A stretch of 64,000 bases of DNA from Bicyclus anynana (taxonomy: Eukaryota > Arthropoda > Insecta > Lepidoptera > Nymphalidae). How positions within the stretch are numbered: the stretch's first letter is position 1; every line of letters starts with the position of its first letter. Below the pieces are notes generated by a model. That model was given only the letters and a program-made list of their open reading frames with translations, searched no databases and was not told where the DNA came from. The position numbers and the translations under genes are program-made. Positions 20,767-32,388 of the stretch are shown here, one piece after another. The stretch is taken from assembly GCF_947172395.1 (NCBI RefSeq), contig NC_069108.1:9311068-9375067 (forward strand). Reading direction: 5' to 3'.

Positions 20767-21639
20767 TATATATGTGCAAAACCGCAGCGTCACGCCAGAT
20801 GTACTCCGGCCCTAATGGTGTCCTTTACTCCGCCAATTTAAGTGATGGCAGTCTTTATAAAAACCCCGGCGCTTGAGATTTATATAAATTAGCTCGCGGA
20901 CTTGTATTTAACTAGAAGCCGCTTAAAATCAGAGGAGTGCACAATGTTTTAACTAGGGTAAGCGCTATCATCATTATCAGCGTATTCAACGGCCCACTAT
21001 AGGGGCTCCACTATACTTATTGAAGGTGAATATGAGACCCACCATGCTATTCCAATGTGGGTTAATGGGCTACAAATTGGAAAATTCTTTAAAAAACACA
21101 GGTTTTTTGAACCCTCATAATAAGCAGAGCGTTTTTGCGAATTTGCAGTCACTTAACTGCCTAAAATAAATAAAAAAAAAGAAAAAGGTATTTGATTAGG
21201 AAGAAGCTAGTCGTACGACTAGCCGTACGAATTAAAATAAACTAATTCGTACGGCGTACGTGTAAATAGTAACTTCCGTTTGACTACCTTTGAATACAAT
21301 GACTTTTATGAGACTTTTGCGAAAATTAACATATATAATATTTCAATTTCATAATATTCCAACTACTTTTGATGCAAAAACGAAAAATGTTCAATTTCAA
21401 TTTATTTATTTGCAAATCATACAGTTACATTAGCTGCTAGTGATGTTGTGTTGTTTGTAATAACTAATTAAGTAAGGTTCTATTAAAAACAATCAAAAAA
21501 AAATCTTAAATTATGTAACGTCGATAAAAAAAAAAAAAAACATACATACAGCCGAACGTAGAACCTCCTCCTTTTTGGAAGTCGGTTAAAATCATAGAGA
21601 AGTACGATGAGACTTAAAAACTGCCTGTATCAATTACCT

Positions 21640-21796
21640 CCGAAATACAAATAGGCACCGAAGCTACTAGACCGATTTTGAAAAATCTTTCACCACTAGA
21701 AAGCTACATCTTCACCGAGTAACATAAACTATATATAATACCCCTATGTATACAGTAACGGGAGCTATGGGGTCGAAACCGGGGGCGTGCTACTAT
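21640..21796 (+). mobile_element. Helitron-like element, decayed
   Basis: GCTACTAGACCGATTTTGAA to GGTCGAAACCGGGGGCGTGC. Confidence 0.56.
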
Positions 21797-21813
21797 TGAA
21801 TATCATCATAATT

Positions 21814-22143
21814 TGACGGCCTCCGTAGCGCAGTGGTATGCGCGGTGGATTTATTGACGGAGGTCTTAGGTTCGATCCCCGGCTGGGCCGATTGAGGTTT
21901 TCTTAATTGGTCCAGGTCTAGCTGGTGGGAGGCTTCGGCCGTGGCTAGTTACCACCCTACCGACAAAGACGTACCGCCAAGCGATTTAGCGTTCCGGTAC
22001 GATGTCGTGTAGAAACCGATAGGAGCGTGGATTTTCATCCTCCTCCTAACAAGTTAGCCCGCTTCCATCTTAGATTACATCATCACTTACCATCAGGTGA
22101 GATTGTAGTCAAGGGCTAACTTGTAAAGAATAAAAAAAAAAAA
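21814..22143 (+). repeat. SINE-1, full-length reference copy
   Basis: The best copy in the window: head GACGGCCTCCGTAGCGCAGT, B box GGTTCGATCCCC, conserved body (GCCAAGCGATTTAGCG at ~21976) and a tail ending TTGTAAAGAATA plus poly(A). ATCATCA occurs on both sides (about 21802 and 22144), a likely target duplication. Pol III internal promoter boxes and an A-rich tail are the classic SINE layout, mobilised by a LINE enzyme. Confidence 0.87.
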
Positions 22144-22793
22144 TCATCAAAATAGGTTTGACAGTTTAGGTGTGAAAAACAGACAAGTGAATTCGTATTA
22201 GTATGGATTATATTGTGCCACCATATTATTTCTCGACAATCAATATAAACTCTTAAACAAATATAAATAAAGTTCATTTTGGATGTTGAGTTCGAAGGGT
22301 TTACAACTATCTCTCTCTTTCACACTGTGTTCAGTATCTGCGCTCTCTTTCATCCTAACCAAGGGATAGCGAACGTGATAAAAAATTAGGGTTACCAAAA
22401 AAACAAAAAATAAATTACATACTTATTGTCAATTTATTTTATTGTGTTAATCAAATTAAATTAATTAAATTAAAGTTGACAGTTTTGATAAGTTAAGTAA
22501 GTATGTTATTAAGTATGAATGTCATTTAAACGGGTACATACCACGATAAAACGACGAGATTTTTATTGTTGATATTTCGACCCAGTTGCATGGACCGTGG
22601 TCACGACGGGACTGAAGTTGCGAGATGAGAAGTGAAGTCAGCTGTTAGGGGCAGAATCGATCTACCCTCTTTCTTGTTCTTTTTGTACCCGTTTAAATAA
22701 CATTCATAATGAACAACCACGAAATAAGTTTAAAATCATTATGTTATTAAGTAGTCAATCTGCTACCGGTTCGGAAGAGAGTTCTACTTTTAA

Positions 22794-23010
22794 TCACACT
22801 AATATAATAAAGACGAAAATGTATGTGTGTAAGTATGTTTGTCCTCCTTTGCGCAGCAGCTACTGAAGCGATTTGGCTAAATTTTGGAAAGGAAATACAT
22901 TTTACTCTGGATTAACACATAGGCTACTTTTCGTCCCGGAAAAATCGCCAATTCCCGCGGGATTTGTGAAAAATTCAATTCCACGCGGACGAAGTCGCGG
23001 GCGCTACTAA
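22794..23010 (+). mobile_element. Helitron-like element, GTCGCGG family
   Basis: CACACTAATATAATAAAGAC to GACGAAGTCGCGGGCGCTAC. Confidence 0.74.
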
Positions 23011-23235
23011 TAGTATAGATATAAAAATCACTCCAGTTTTTCAAATTATTGTTCATGGATGCATTTCATAATGTACTGTTTCAGTTTAGTTTCAACAGTA
23101 TTTCGTAAGCAAGTGGCAACCCTGAAATCTGTGAAACGCGAGACGTCCGTACATAGTAATGGCAAGACAGCTGTTGCCAAAGTTTGTAAACATTTGCTTT
23201 ACATCAAATACATTACTGATTTTTAATAGTACTAC

Positions 23236-23320
23236 TACCGGAGGACCAAGCTTCACTTTGACGAATGTGCATTCTTCCCTTTCCCTATCCCTACCCCTAC
23301 CCCTACCCTAAGGTAACAAA
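23236..23320 (-). repeat. short relative of the CCCTACCCC unit
   Basis: GGACCAAGCTTCACTTTGAC then CCCTATCCCTACCCCTACCC, parallel to 13882 but not expanded. Confidence 0.6.
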
Positions 23321-23362
23321 TACTCTGCATACCAATGTTTAGCTTTCTACCTTAATAAGTTT

Positions 23363-23603
23363 GACGGCCTCTATGGCGCAGTGGTATGCGCGGTGGATTT
23401 ACAAATCGGAAGTCCGGGGTTCGATCCCCGGCTGGGCCGTTTGAGATTTTATTAATTGGTCCAAGTCTGGCTGGTGGGAGGCTTTAGCCGTGGCTATTTA
23501 GCACCCTACCGGCAAAGACGTACCGCCAAGCGATTTAGCGTTCCGGTACGATGTCGTGTAGAAACCTGTAGTCAAGGGCTAACTTGTAAAGAATAAAAAA
23601 TTA
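23363..23603 (+). repeat. SINE-1 with internal deletion
   Basis: Complete head and B box (GGTTCGATCCCC). The body is deleted between GTAGAAACC and TGTAGTCAAGGGC, and there is a poly(A) end. AAGTTTG flanks both sides and is probably the target duplication. Confidence 0.82.
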
Positions 23604-24430
23604 AAACAAGTTTGGAATGCTCCATACAAACTTCCACCCCCCCATTTTAGGGAAATGGGGATTAGAAAGAGACAAAAAGTAGAGCCTAATTCACTCTACA
23701 TCCTTTCAACTATCTATACCTAAAAAAATCACATCAATTTGTCGCTCCGTTTTGATAAACGGACAAACAAACAGACAGACACACACACTTTCACATTTGT
23801 AATATTAGTATGGATTAAGATATGTACTATTAAGATATAACTGTGGGCCTAATAAGAAGGCTATGCTAGGAGTATCTCTGCGTGATCGAATCAGGCATGA
23901 GGAGAGGAGGTCCAGTTTTTTCAGAGTCTATTCAATGCGAACAAACAAACAAACTATCAAATCTTTCATCATTATAATATCAGTATAGACAAATAAAAAT
24001 TTTTAGTATTAGTTTGAAAAAAACAAAAAAAAAAGAACTTTAAAAATTGGTTAGTAAATGAGGAAGACATGAGGTAGTTAACAAACTTAAAAAAAGACCA
24101 GGACCCCCGCTACCATATGTGCAAAGTGTGCAAAGCATCCTAATGCCATCCTTTAGAGGCGCCACAACCAAGGGCCCAAAGAAGGTTGCAAAAAAAATAA
24201 CCAATACATATTATAAAATGTCGAACAAACTTTCGAACAAAAAAAGGAATTTTTAAAATTGATTAAGAAACCTCCTCATTTTTTTGAAGTCGGTTAAAAA
24301 AAAGAATTCACAATGCCTTAAGGAGCGCCAAAATCATTATTCGCACACAGGCGTCAGTAGCCCTTACGGGGGCCCTGAAAAAGACATACGTGTCACATTG
24401 TGAACCTCCTTTTTAAAATCGGTTTAAAAT

Positions 24431-24499
24431 GCATGTTTCCTGTGAGATTTGTGAAAATCTGAATTTGACACGCGAGCGAAGTCGCGTGCGTCCTCTAGT
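24431..24499 (+). mobile_element. Helitron-like 3' fragment, GTCGCGG family
   Basis: GTTTCCTGTGAGATTTGTGA to GTCGCGTGCGTCCTCTAG. Confidence 0.62.
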
Positions 24500-24705
24500 T
24501 GTACATACTTAATAAATAAATTAATAATTAGTTCGGACATCCGCGGGTAAAACCCAGCGCTGATTCAATGCTAACGTGCTTAGGGGCTGTTATCAACTAC
24601 ACTATCAGGGCTCGTATCAATCGTGATAAGTGATAACAGAACAACGCGAGCCATATATGGTGTTGGCAGATCGTTAAAGGCCTGCCTTTGGATTTAATAC
24701 TAGCC

Positions 24706-24790
24706 AACGCCGCATGGTTTCGCCCGCGTGGTTTCTGTGTCTGTGAGAATGTGGGGAAAGTGATTTTCTAGTGGTAAAAGAATTTTTCAA
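24706..24790 (-). mobile_element. Helitron-like element, interrupted by MITE-E
   Basis: GCCAACGCCGCATGGTTTCG to AAAAGAATTTTTCAA. After the MITE (24791-25275) it seems to resume with TTGGTTAAGTAGTTACATCC and ACCTCTTTACAATATCAGTA, up to about 25325. Confidence 0.62.
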
Positions 24791-25275
24791 TGGGGATGAT
24801 GACTAGGTTTGAATATATTGATTTTTATGATACATTCGGGTAAATAAGGTCAAGTTTAACTAAATTATACAAAAAAAGCAAAGATTGTCTGGATATTTGC
24901 AAAATAAATAAGATTATAAAATATCAAAATCTATTAAATTTTTTTATCGTAATTTGATGAAAATTCATACAGTTTTAGCTTCCTTACATTAAATGTGACA
25001 TTTTTCAATAAATGAACTATAAACATAAACGCACAAATAACAAAGATATTAGTAATTTTGTTTGAACGCCCATACAAATCTAACGGCCAGCGAGCCAACG
25101 ACGTCACTAAAACCATTTTGTATGGAGCGTTTTTCAGGGATCCGCGGCAGCGCCGCAAATCTGACTCTTTAAACCCCTGTAGCTCCGAAAGTAATAATCG
25201 CAGATATCCTGTTACTTTTAGAAAATTGCATACTCTTGATTTATATACAATTTAAAAAACAGTCATCATCCCTAT
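24791..25275 (-). mobile_element. MITE-E copy 2, inserted in a Helitron
   Basis: TGGGGATGATGAC at the left and GTCATCATCCCTA at the right are clear TIRs. The internal sequence is the reverse complement of copy 1. Carries a 74-codon open stretch on the minus strand. Confidence 0.8.
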
Positions 25276-25325
25276 TGGTTAAGTAGTTACATCCAGTCTT
25301 TACCTCTTTACAATATCAGTATTAG

Positions 25326-25430
25326 TACTACTACGTACGACTACGTACGTTCCACCCCGAAACCGGAGTACGTAGGGCGTATTTTGTCGGACCTGGGTGA
25401 CGTTATCGCATGGGTTCGTCGGCTTTATAC
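25326..25430. repeat. GGTTTCGGGG repeat unit, left part inverted
   Basis: CACCCCGAAACCGGAGTACG followed by GTCGGACCTGGGTGACGTTA and CGCATGGGTTCGTCGGC. The same blocks occur at 52325-52405, but the first is inverted here. Confidence 0.62.
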
Positions 25431-25754
25431 TTTATATATTTAAATGAATTAACATTTCTTGTGTTTCTATAAATATTTCATTCCTCACATTAACATTACA
25501 TAGAATATCTATATATATTGCCTAGTAGGTAGTACATATATTTTTAGTGACTATTGAAATTTTTATACGTAAGTACTCTTGTGTTTTAGACAAATTTTGT
25601 TAAATGTATTTTCTTAGCATAAAAATACTTAATAGCATAGAATACAGTAATAAAGTATTAAGAAGCTAGGTCGCAAAGTTTGGGAGCCGCTGGCACACAT
25701 AAAGTATAGAGCCAGCCAAGGTTTAACGACACACGTATTATATTATTGCCAGGG

Positions 25755-25836
25755 CCGCTGTGGCGCAGCGGTTGTAACTGACTCTTGGTACGGGTGGTAC
25801 GGGTTCGATTTATATCACACAACTATAATGTGCACG
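25755..25836 (+). repeat. tRNA-like SINE head fragment
   Basis: GCTGTGGCGCAGCGGTTGTA (A-box region) and GGGTTCGATTT (B-box remnant). The 3' side is lost before the MITE at 25851. Confidence 0.55.
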
Positions 25837-25850
25837 CTTCTTACTGACAT

Positions 25851-26515
25851 AATAGGGTAGTTGACTCATATCAAATTTAATATAAACAATATATTTTTAT
25901 ATTTTCTTTTATTTTATCTTTATAACAGGTTAGGTAATTTAATTTAGTAAATATTATTGTTTTATTAAATGAAACAATATTAATTTCGTGTAGTACATGG
26001 AATAAGGATCCGAAATATATCGATTTAATTAATAAAAGAGAGCCGTGATATCCCAGTGGATATGACCTCTGCCTCCGATTCCGGAGGGTGTGGGTTCGAA
26101 TCCGGTCCGGGGCTCCTCCAACTTATCAGTTGTGTGCATTTTAAGAAATTGAATATCACGTGTCTCTAAACGGTCAAGGGAAAAACATCGTGAGGAAACC
26201 TGCATACCAGAGAATTTTCTCAATTCTCTGCGTGTGTGAAGTCTGCCAATCCACATTGGACCAGCGTGGTGAACTTTTGGCCTAGCACTTTTCATTCTGA
26301 GAGGAGTCGCGAGCTCAGCAGTGAGCCGAATATGGGTTGATAATGATAAATAACAAAAGTTAAAGATGTATTAAAAAAATCATTTATTTTTCAAATTTTC
26401 CAAACGTCAAAAAATGCTGTCGTCCATTTTGTGACGTCACAATGTTACTTGATAATATACTAAACGTCAAACAAATTATTAACTATTATTTTTGTCAAAC
26501 GCTCCGTTTTGAAAA
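25851..26515 (-). mobile_element. MITE-F copy 4, carrying SINE-2
   Basis: AATAGGGTAGTTGACTCATA is the TIR of the opposite end. The body resumes after the SINE with CCAAACGTCAAAAAATGCTG and CATTTTGTGACGTCACAATG. Confidence 0.76.
26041..26352 (+). repeat. SINE-2 (tRNA-derived), full-length
   Basis: Head AGCCGTGATATCCCAGTGGA with B box GGTTCGAATCC, body with AGACACGTGATATT in complement and TGCGTGTGTGAAGTCTGCCA, 3' end GAGCCGAATATGGGTTGATA. Flanked by AAAAG on both sides, and inserted inside a MITE-F copy. Confidence 0.82.
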
Positions 26516-26609
26516 TTGCGAGAATAGATAAATGGATAATATCTGATATCATTACAATGGGACTTATCATTGTGGGTTTTTATACGTAGGTAAATGGATT
26601 GTTACGTTT

Positions 26610-26872
26610 TTCCTTTAATCTTCACAAGTTAGCCTTTGACCACAATCTCACCTCATGGTAAGTAATGATGCAATCTAAGTTGGAAAGCGGGCTAACTTGT
26701 TAGGAGGAGGATGAAAATCTACACCCCTTGTGGTTTCTACACATAGTTCCGGAACGCTATATCGCTTGGCGGTACCGTCTGTGTCGGTAGCCACGGTCGA
26801 AGATTCCCACCAGTCAGATCTGGACCGATTAAAAAAACCTCAATCGGTCCAGCCGGAGATCGAACCTAGAAC
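26610..26872 (-). repeat. SINE-1, decayed
   Basis: Tail complement CACAAGTTAGCCTTTGACC through the body to a degraded B-box complement (GGAGATCGAACC). The head beyond that point is lost. Confidence 0.74.
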
Positions 26873-27044
26873 CCCCAAACGTCAAACGTTATATTATCAG
26901 CCTATTTTAAAGGGCCCAGTAGGCCTTACATGCGCGCTACGACATATTATCTCGTTAAGACAAATCGACGAATAGCGGCCGAACCGGAAACATTTAATTT
27001 AATTTATTAATTCAAAAAGAACACTGAGTTTAGTAAAAAATAAA

Positions 27045-27363
27045 TCATCATCATTATCAACTCATAATCGGCTCACTGCTGACCTCGAGTCTTCTCTCAG
27101 AATAAGAGCGGTTAGGGGCTTAGGCCAATAGTGCACCACGCTGGCCCAATGCGGATTGGCAGACTTCACACACGCAGAGAATTAAGAAATTCTCTGGTAT
27201 GCAGGTTTCCTCACGATGTTTTCCTTCACCGTTTGAGACACGTGATATTTAATTTCTTAAACGGCATATAACTGACAAGTTAGAGGTGCATGCCCCGGAC
27301 AGGATTCGAACCCACACCCTCCGGAATCGGAGGCAGAGGTCACGGTCAACTGAGCTATCACGG
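27045..27363 (-). repeat. SINE-2, full-length
   Basis: Reverse complement of the family: ATCAACTCATAATCGGCTCA at the 3' end, GGATTCGAACCC as B-box complement, AGCTATCACGG at the head. Confidence 0.82.
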
Positions 27364-27620
27364 AACAAAACAAAATAGATAAAGCTTTACGTAAGTATTC
27401 GTCCTAATAATATCTAGATGACGTAGCATACACAATAGGGATGCACAACAATAAACAAGGTAATATCGATAAAACTAATTGATTTCAAATTGAACTTCAA
27501 TTTAAAAAGCAATGAATTAAAATAAAATTAACATCAATTACAATTATAAATGATATTCAATTGATATCTATTGTCTAAAGGAATAATAAATATAGTATAA
27601 TAAAAGAGAATTTGAATTAA

Positions 27621-27918
27621 ATAACTAATAAAATAACCAATTTGTCTAACAAATTGGTCCATGCTTCAGGTGACCCAAGAGCTGGCGCTTATTTGGCTCA
27701 AAGGTTAAGCCTTGCTATCCAGAGGGGTAGTGTATTAGGTACCTTGCCTCTGGGTGAACAATTAGATGGTGTGTATTTGTTATAATTATTTTATTTATTA
27801 TAAATTTAAATTTAATTTACTGTGCAATTCTTAGTTTTATTTTATATATTTTATTCGTCATTCGTGTCGTATTGAGTGTTAATGTATATAAATAAAATTA
27901 ATATATCTTAAAAAAAAA
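27621..27918 (+). pseudogene. retroposed 3' end: short C-terminal frame, UTR, AATAAA and poly(A)
   Basis: An open 54-codon tail includes DPRAGAYLAQRLSLAIQRG and GTLPLGEQLDGVYLL before TAA at 27783. A ~130-bp AT-rich UTR with AATAAA follows, then a run of A ending near 27918. The peptide looks like the C-terminus of a mobile-element protein that I have seen in lepidopteran genomes but cannot name. The genomic poly(A) indicates reverse transcription. Confidence 0.45.
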
Positions 27919-27944
27919 ACTAATAAAATTAAGTACATAATATC

Positions 27945-28130
27945 GCTCTAATTATGATAAGGGCGAAAAGTTGTGTATGTTTGTCACTCCCACGCCACAA
28001 CTATTGAAAATATATGTCTGGAAATTAAAAATTAGATATTATATTATGCGGTATTGTCCATATATATAGTTTTCGCGGGATTTGTGAAAAACAGAGTTAA
28101 CCGCGAACGGAGTTGCGTACGCCCGCTATT
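27945..28130 (+). mobile_element. Helitron-like element, GTCGCGG family, decayed
   Basis: TCGCTCTAATTATGATAAGG to GAGTTGCGTACGCCCGCTA. Confidence 0.6.
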
Positions 28131-28872
28131 GTAAACGCGAATGTGAGTTTATTTATTTGTTTGTTACACTTTCAGGGCTAAACTACTAAACAGATTTAAA
28201 AGTTCCTTCACCAAAATAAAGCTATATTATCAGCAAATAACACAGGCTATGTTTAATACACAGGTGAATACTATACTATTGTACATTATAAGACAAAATG
28301 TAAATAAATGCAATGTCGCGGGTGATGTGTCTAGTGTCACACATAATGCACATCCGAAGCGGCAAATTATAAAACAATTGATGTCATTTACCACCTTATG
28401 TGTACACAGTTGCAATAAAGTCAAAGTTGTTATTATTATCACAGTTATGGGAAGGTTAAACAAAATTGACGACAATTGCAGCTCAAGTTACCTGTTTAAT
28501 ATTTAAATAATAATAAAGAATGAATGTTAAGCCACAAAAAAATAAAATTGACAATTTTGAAAAGCCCCCCGAAGGTTATGAAATTATTAATTACACTTTC
28601 GATCAACTCATCAATATTCTCTTTCAGTGCGCTTTAATTTGTATATCCCACTCGAGTTGGTATATTTGCCGACATTCGGTCATTCTTCCCCACGGATTCT
28701 TCTCGGATTTCGAGAGGTCATGGGTTTGATCTTCGCCTGTAAAACAATTGTCATACAAAGTTACAGTATTAGGGGTAGTCCTAGTCTATACGACCAATTG
28801 GAGGGGAAGTGAAATATTGCGCTACTACTTTCTACTTCTACTACTACTTCGTACTTCTTTTACTAATACTAA

Positions 28873-29049
28873 ATAATCTATACTTAAATTACAAAGAGGT
28901 AAAGTTTGTTGTGTTGTAGGGGGTAATCTCTAAATCTACAGAATCAATTTTAAAAATTCTTTAACCACTAGGAAGTTACGTTATTTTTGAGTATCGTGGG
29001 CTATATTTTATCTCGTATACTCACGGGTAAAGCCGCGGGGCGTCGTTTG
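28873..29049 (+). mobile_element. Helitron-like element, GAGGTAAAG subfamily
   Basis: TCTATACTTAAATTACAAAG, then GAGGTAAAGTTTGTTGTG and GCCGCGGGGCGTCG. The 3' end runs into the large inverted repeat at 29036-29100. Confidence 0.68.
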
Positions 29050-29100
29050 CATATAAATTTTAATAAATAATATTAAAATTTATATGTAACCAACGCCCCG
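29036..29100. repeat. 30-bp inverted repeat at the 3' ends of two Helitrons
   Basis: Arms 29036-29065 and 29071-29100 (inner 16 bp, CATATAAATTTTAATA, are perfect) around AATAA. The outer part, CGGGGCGT on each side, is Helitron 3'-end sequence. Confidence 0.8.
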
Positions 29101-32047
29101 GGGGTTTACCCGTAAGTAAACCTTACCTTACACACAACATTTATGTTCCTTTGAAAAATATAATCAACGTAGAAAACCGCGGACACACACATACGGGTCG
29201 GGTATATTTGGGTCAAATACAGAACCTCTCCTTTAAAGTCGTTTAAAATAGTACCTAGTTCTTCTAGTACTACTGACAATGCAATAAAAAAGGCGTTAAG
29301 TGTGTGAGACAATAACGCATCACCATTTACAGATGGCGTCAACGTATCAGTGTCATTGACCCCATTCGTCGCCAAGTGAACAAACACTAACTCGAATATT
29401 AGTTAATTATGAGAAAAACAATTTTCTCTCTTAATGAAAATTAATTTTACAATTAATTTTCCAATGTGTGTACATTTTATAATTGTAAATCGTGAAAAAA
29501 ATCTAGTTTAGCTAAGCGAAACAATAAAAAAAGTTAACTTTAATATTAAACTGCAAAATAAATAGTTAATGTACAAGCTGTTCATATCATAAATAAATAT
29601 ATTAAATAGGTAACCGTTATTTGAAATAAAAAGTGTCATTGTATTATTATTTAATAAACAGGCTAAACACTGAAAATATTTAATAAATAAATACTTAAAT
29701 GTAAATATTTTGTCAACAAAACGTTTAAAAGTTATATGTTTAAAATTTTTGAAGCTGTTAAGCCTTTACCTTTGAAAAATAGAAAGAGAGAAAAAAATGT
29801 GTTTATATTTTTTAACTTATATAAAGATAAATAAAGACGCTTATTTTTTACAAAATAGCTAAGCTCGTGTACCGCCTGTTTAACGTTCACACGCAAGCTG
29901 TAGCAAAGATTTACAAATGGAAATAAGTAAGGGTTTAAAGTTAAAACATAAATAAGATAAAACAAATAAACAATTCCAATTAAGCAGTAAACAATTGTTT
30001 TTACGAGGAAAAATGTTTTCCACTCCGCGTCAAGGGGACGGGCGGGCAGCGGTCGACAATGAATTTTTACGGCCTCACATACATTTAAATTGTAAAGCAG
30101 CTGCGAGAAGCACGGCTAGTCTCGTGAAAGCGTTTCCTTATTTCAAAATACTAGACCAGTTGGTCTTAATAGCACAAAGTTAACTATAACTTCACTTTCA
30201 ATCGTTAATATATATTTGTTGTAAATGAATTCACTACCATAACTTGAGATAAATACTGATTTCATTCACGTATTTCATAAATATAAATATAAAATAAAAT
30301 AAAATAATAATGATAATTTAAAAGTTTTGGCATAGCCAAGGTAACTATTGATGAATTTTATAATGACAAAGATAATTATAATTTGTAAATGATAATAATT
30401 AATTGATATGTATCATAAGGCTGGCTTGATTTTGTAAAATCTGGCTTCTAAACCGTTTATGGAGACAATCAAATATATCCTTATAGGAGATATCCTTTCT
30501 CTTCAATAGCCGTGTAGCTCGACGTGAATCTGCTAACTCGAATCGGCAGCCAAAAAACGTAATTTGACAGGACTTTAAAGGAATACAAAACTTATAAAAA
30601 AGGTCCTTTACATTCTTTGACTTGGGCTGCATTGTTTGTTTGTTTATTTATCGCGAATGAGATGGTTTCTTTACCCCCCAACGTAAAAAAGAGAAGTGTT
30701 GTAAGTTTGACGTGTGTGTTTGAGGCATCGTAGCTTCGAATGAAACAATTACGATGCATGTTTTTTGTTCAAAAGCTGACGTGTCGAGACAGTTTTCAGC
30801 TAATACAATTAAAATCCGTTATGCTTATCATATTCATACATAATTATACATAAATAATTTCTGACATAAATTGTGTTAAAAACTACTATTACGAATTATT
30901 TTCATTACGATCGTATGCTTTAGATTTTGCAACTTTACTGTACAATTAACCCAAAATTAACTTTCAAAGTTTGTAATAAATAGAATATTAAAAAAATATA
31001 ACACGAATGTAGTCGCTCGCATCCACTAGAAAACGTAAATAAATAACACACTTAGTCCACTTTTGACAGTGCGCGTCAGTTTTTGACAGTGACAGTAGTA
31101 ACAATTGGGCTATAAATTGCAGTAAGCGGCCATAAACAGCTAGAGCGAGGCGTGAGGCGCTGTTTATAAATAGCCGGTCTAATTTAGTCTTAATGTACTC
31201 GGTAAGGCCGCTTTTACACTCCTCGTGTGGTATTTTTAACACTGCAGACATCGATATTATCTGGCACAACACTAAATCATTATATTGTATACTAGTTGAC
31301 ACCCGCGACTTTGTCCGCGTGAATTTGCACAAATCATGCGGGCGCGATGTATACGGGTAGATTTAGTATTACGTAGTGGTATTGAGATTTGAACAAGAAA
31401 AAAAATAACGAAATTGACATACTACAAGTCATGGTGATAACAATAAAATACCTGACTGAGTTTGTAGTGAGCCTTAAATGGACGCGTTAAGGTGTAGGTA
31501 CTTATATGTTTTCTGTACTCCCAGCTTTAATATTAAAATTACTTTGACTCTGACTACTATTAATTGATACTTTTACTATTCAAGTCAAAGTATTAATTAT
31601 AATAATATAATAATTAATTTTCTTCTTAATATTAACTAATGCACGTACCTACTCAACATTATTCCCTAGGAAAAACACACAACCGATCTTCTTGTAACTT
31701 ACAACAACTTTCTATTAGAAAACAAATCAGATCAATAATTTGAGAAAAATGCGAAAATACAAACATACATAAAATGCCATACATTTAAAAACTCACGTAT
31801 AAATTCAACGAAATATTGACATATTAGGCATGAGATCTATTGTCTCACATTAAAGAGTTCCGGTCTTAAAAGATCATTATCATAATGCGCCCGCCCACTT
31901 GCATTAGAGCAGTGTAGCGGGTGTAAGCGCTAAATATTCTGTTGACGAGAAAAAGGATTTGTTTCCTGAAGGGGTTCTAATAAACATTGGTTAAAGTTAA
32001 AAAATTAAAAAAAAGATTAATCGTAAGTTTTGTCAAAATCGATTTTG

Positions 32048-32086
32048 TCATAATTATTAAAAAAAATTTTTTTTTAATAATTATGA
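32048..32086. repeat. 39-bp AT palindrome
   Basis: TCATAATTATT, then A8T9, then AATAATTATGA: an almost perfect palindrome. Confidence 0.8.
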
Positions 32087-32372
32087 ACAATTCGTAATAG
32101 TAGTTTTTGAGAATATTAAAAAACAAATAAGCCATCCAAATTCAGTTATCTATTTCTAAGAACATCGTGAAAACGAAAATACACACATATACACACGTAA
32201 GTACCTACACACATTACATACCATACAGATCAATAGAGAAGATCCTTATTTATTTTTGATAAAAAAATAAATTACACTTTTTTGGGCTTTTTGCATCCTG
32301 AAATTCATTTTAGTTTTTATGGGCACTGCACATTCTTCTTAACCACTATTTAAAATTGATGAATAAAAACAA

Positions 32373-32388
32373 CATCGATATATCGATG
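32373..32388. promoter_or_regulatory. CATCGATATATCGATG palindrome, possible promoter-proximal site
   Basis: A perfect 16-bp palindrome with two ATCGAT cores, similar to insect DRE-type elements (TATCGATA), 52 bp upstream of an ATGGCGGACAGAG|GTAGGG stretch at 32425. A role is inferred only. Confidence 0.28.

Noticed and set aside
19407..25255. ORFs sharing RDPRQRRKSD and SSESN peptides at 19407 and 25058
   Set aside because: They are antisense readings of the same MITE-E GC-rich block; the DNA similarity explains them.
28249..28812. Three overlapping plus-strand ORFs
   Set aside because: Low-complexity, no recognisable domain, overlapped by an equal minus-strand frame; likely chance.
30988..31332. 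114-residue minus-strand ORF
   Set aside because: No motif, part is a Helitron end scrap, and no splice or start evidence.
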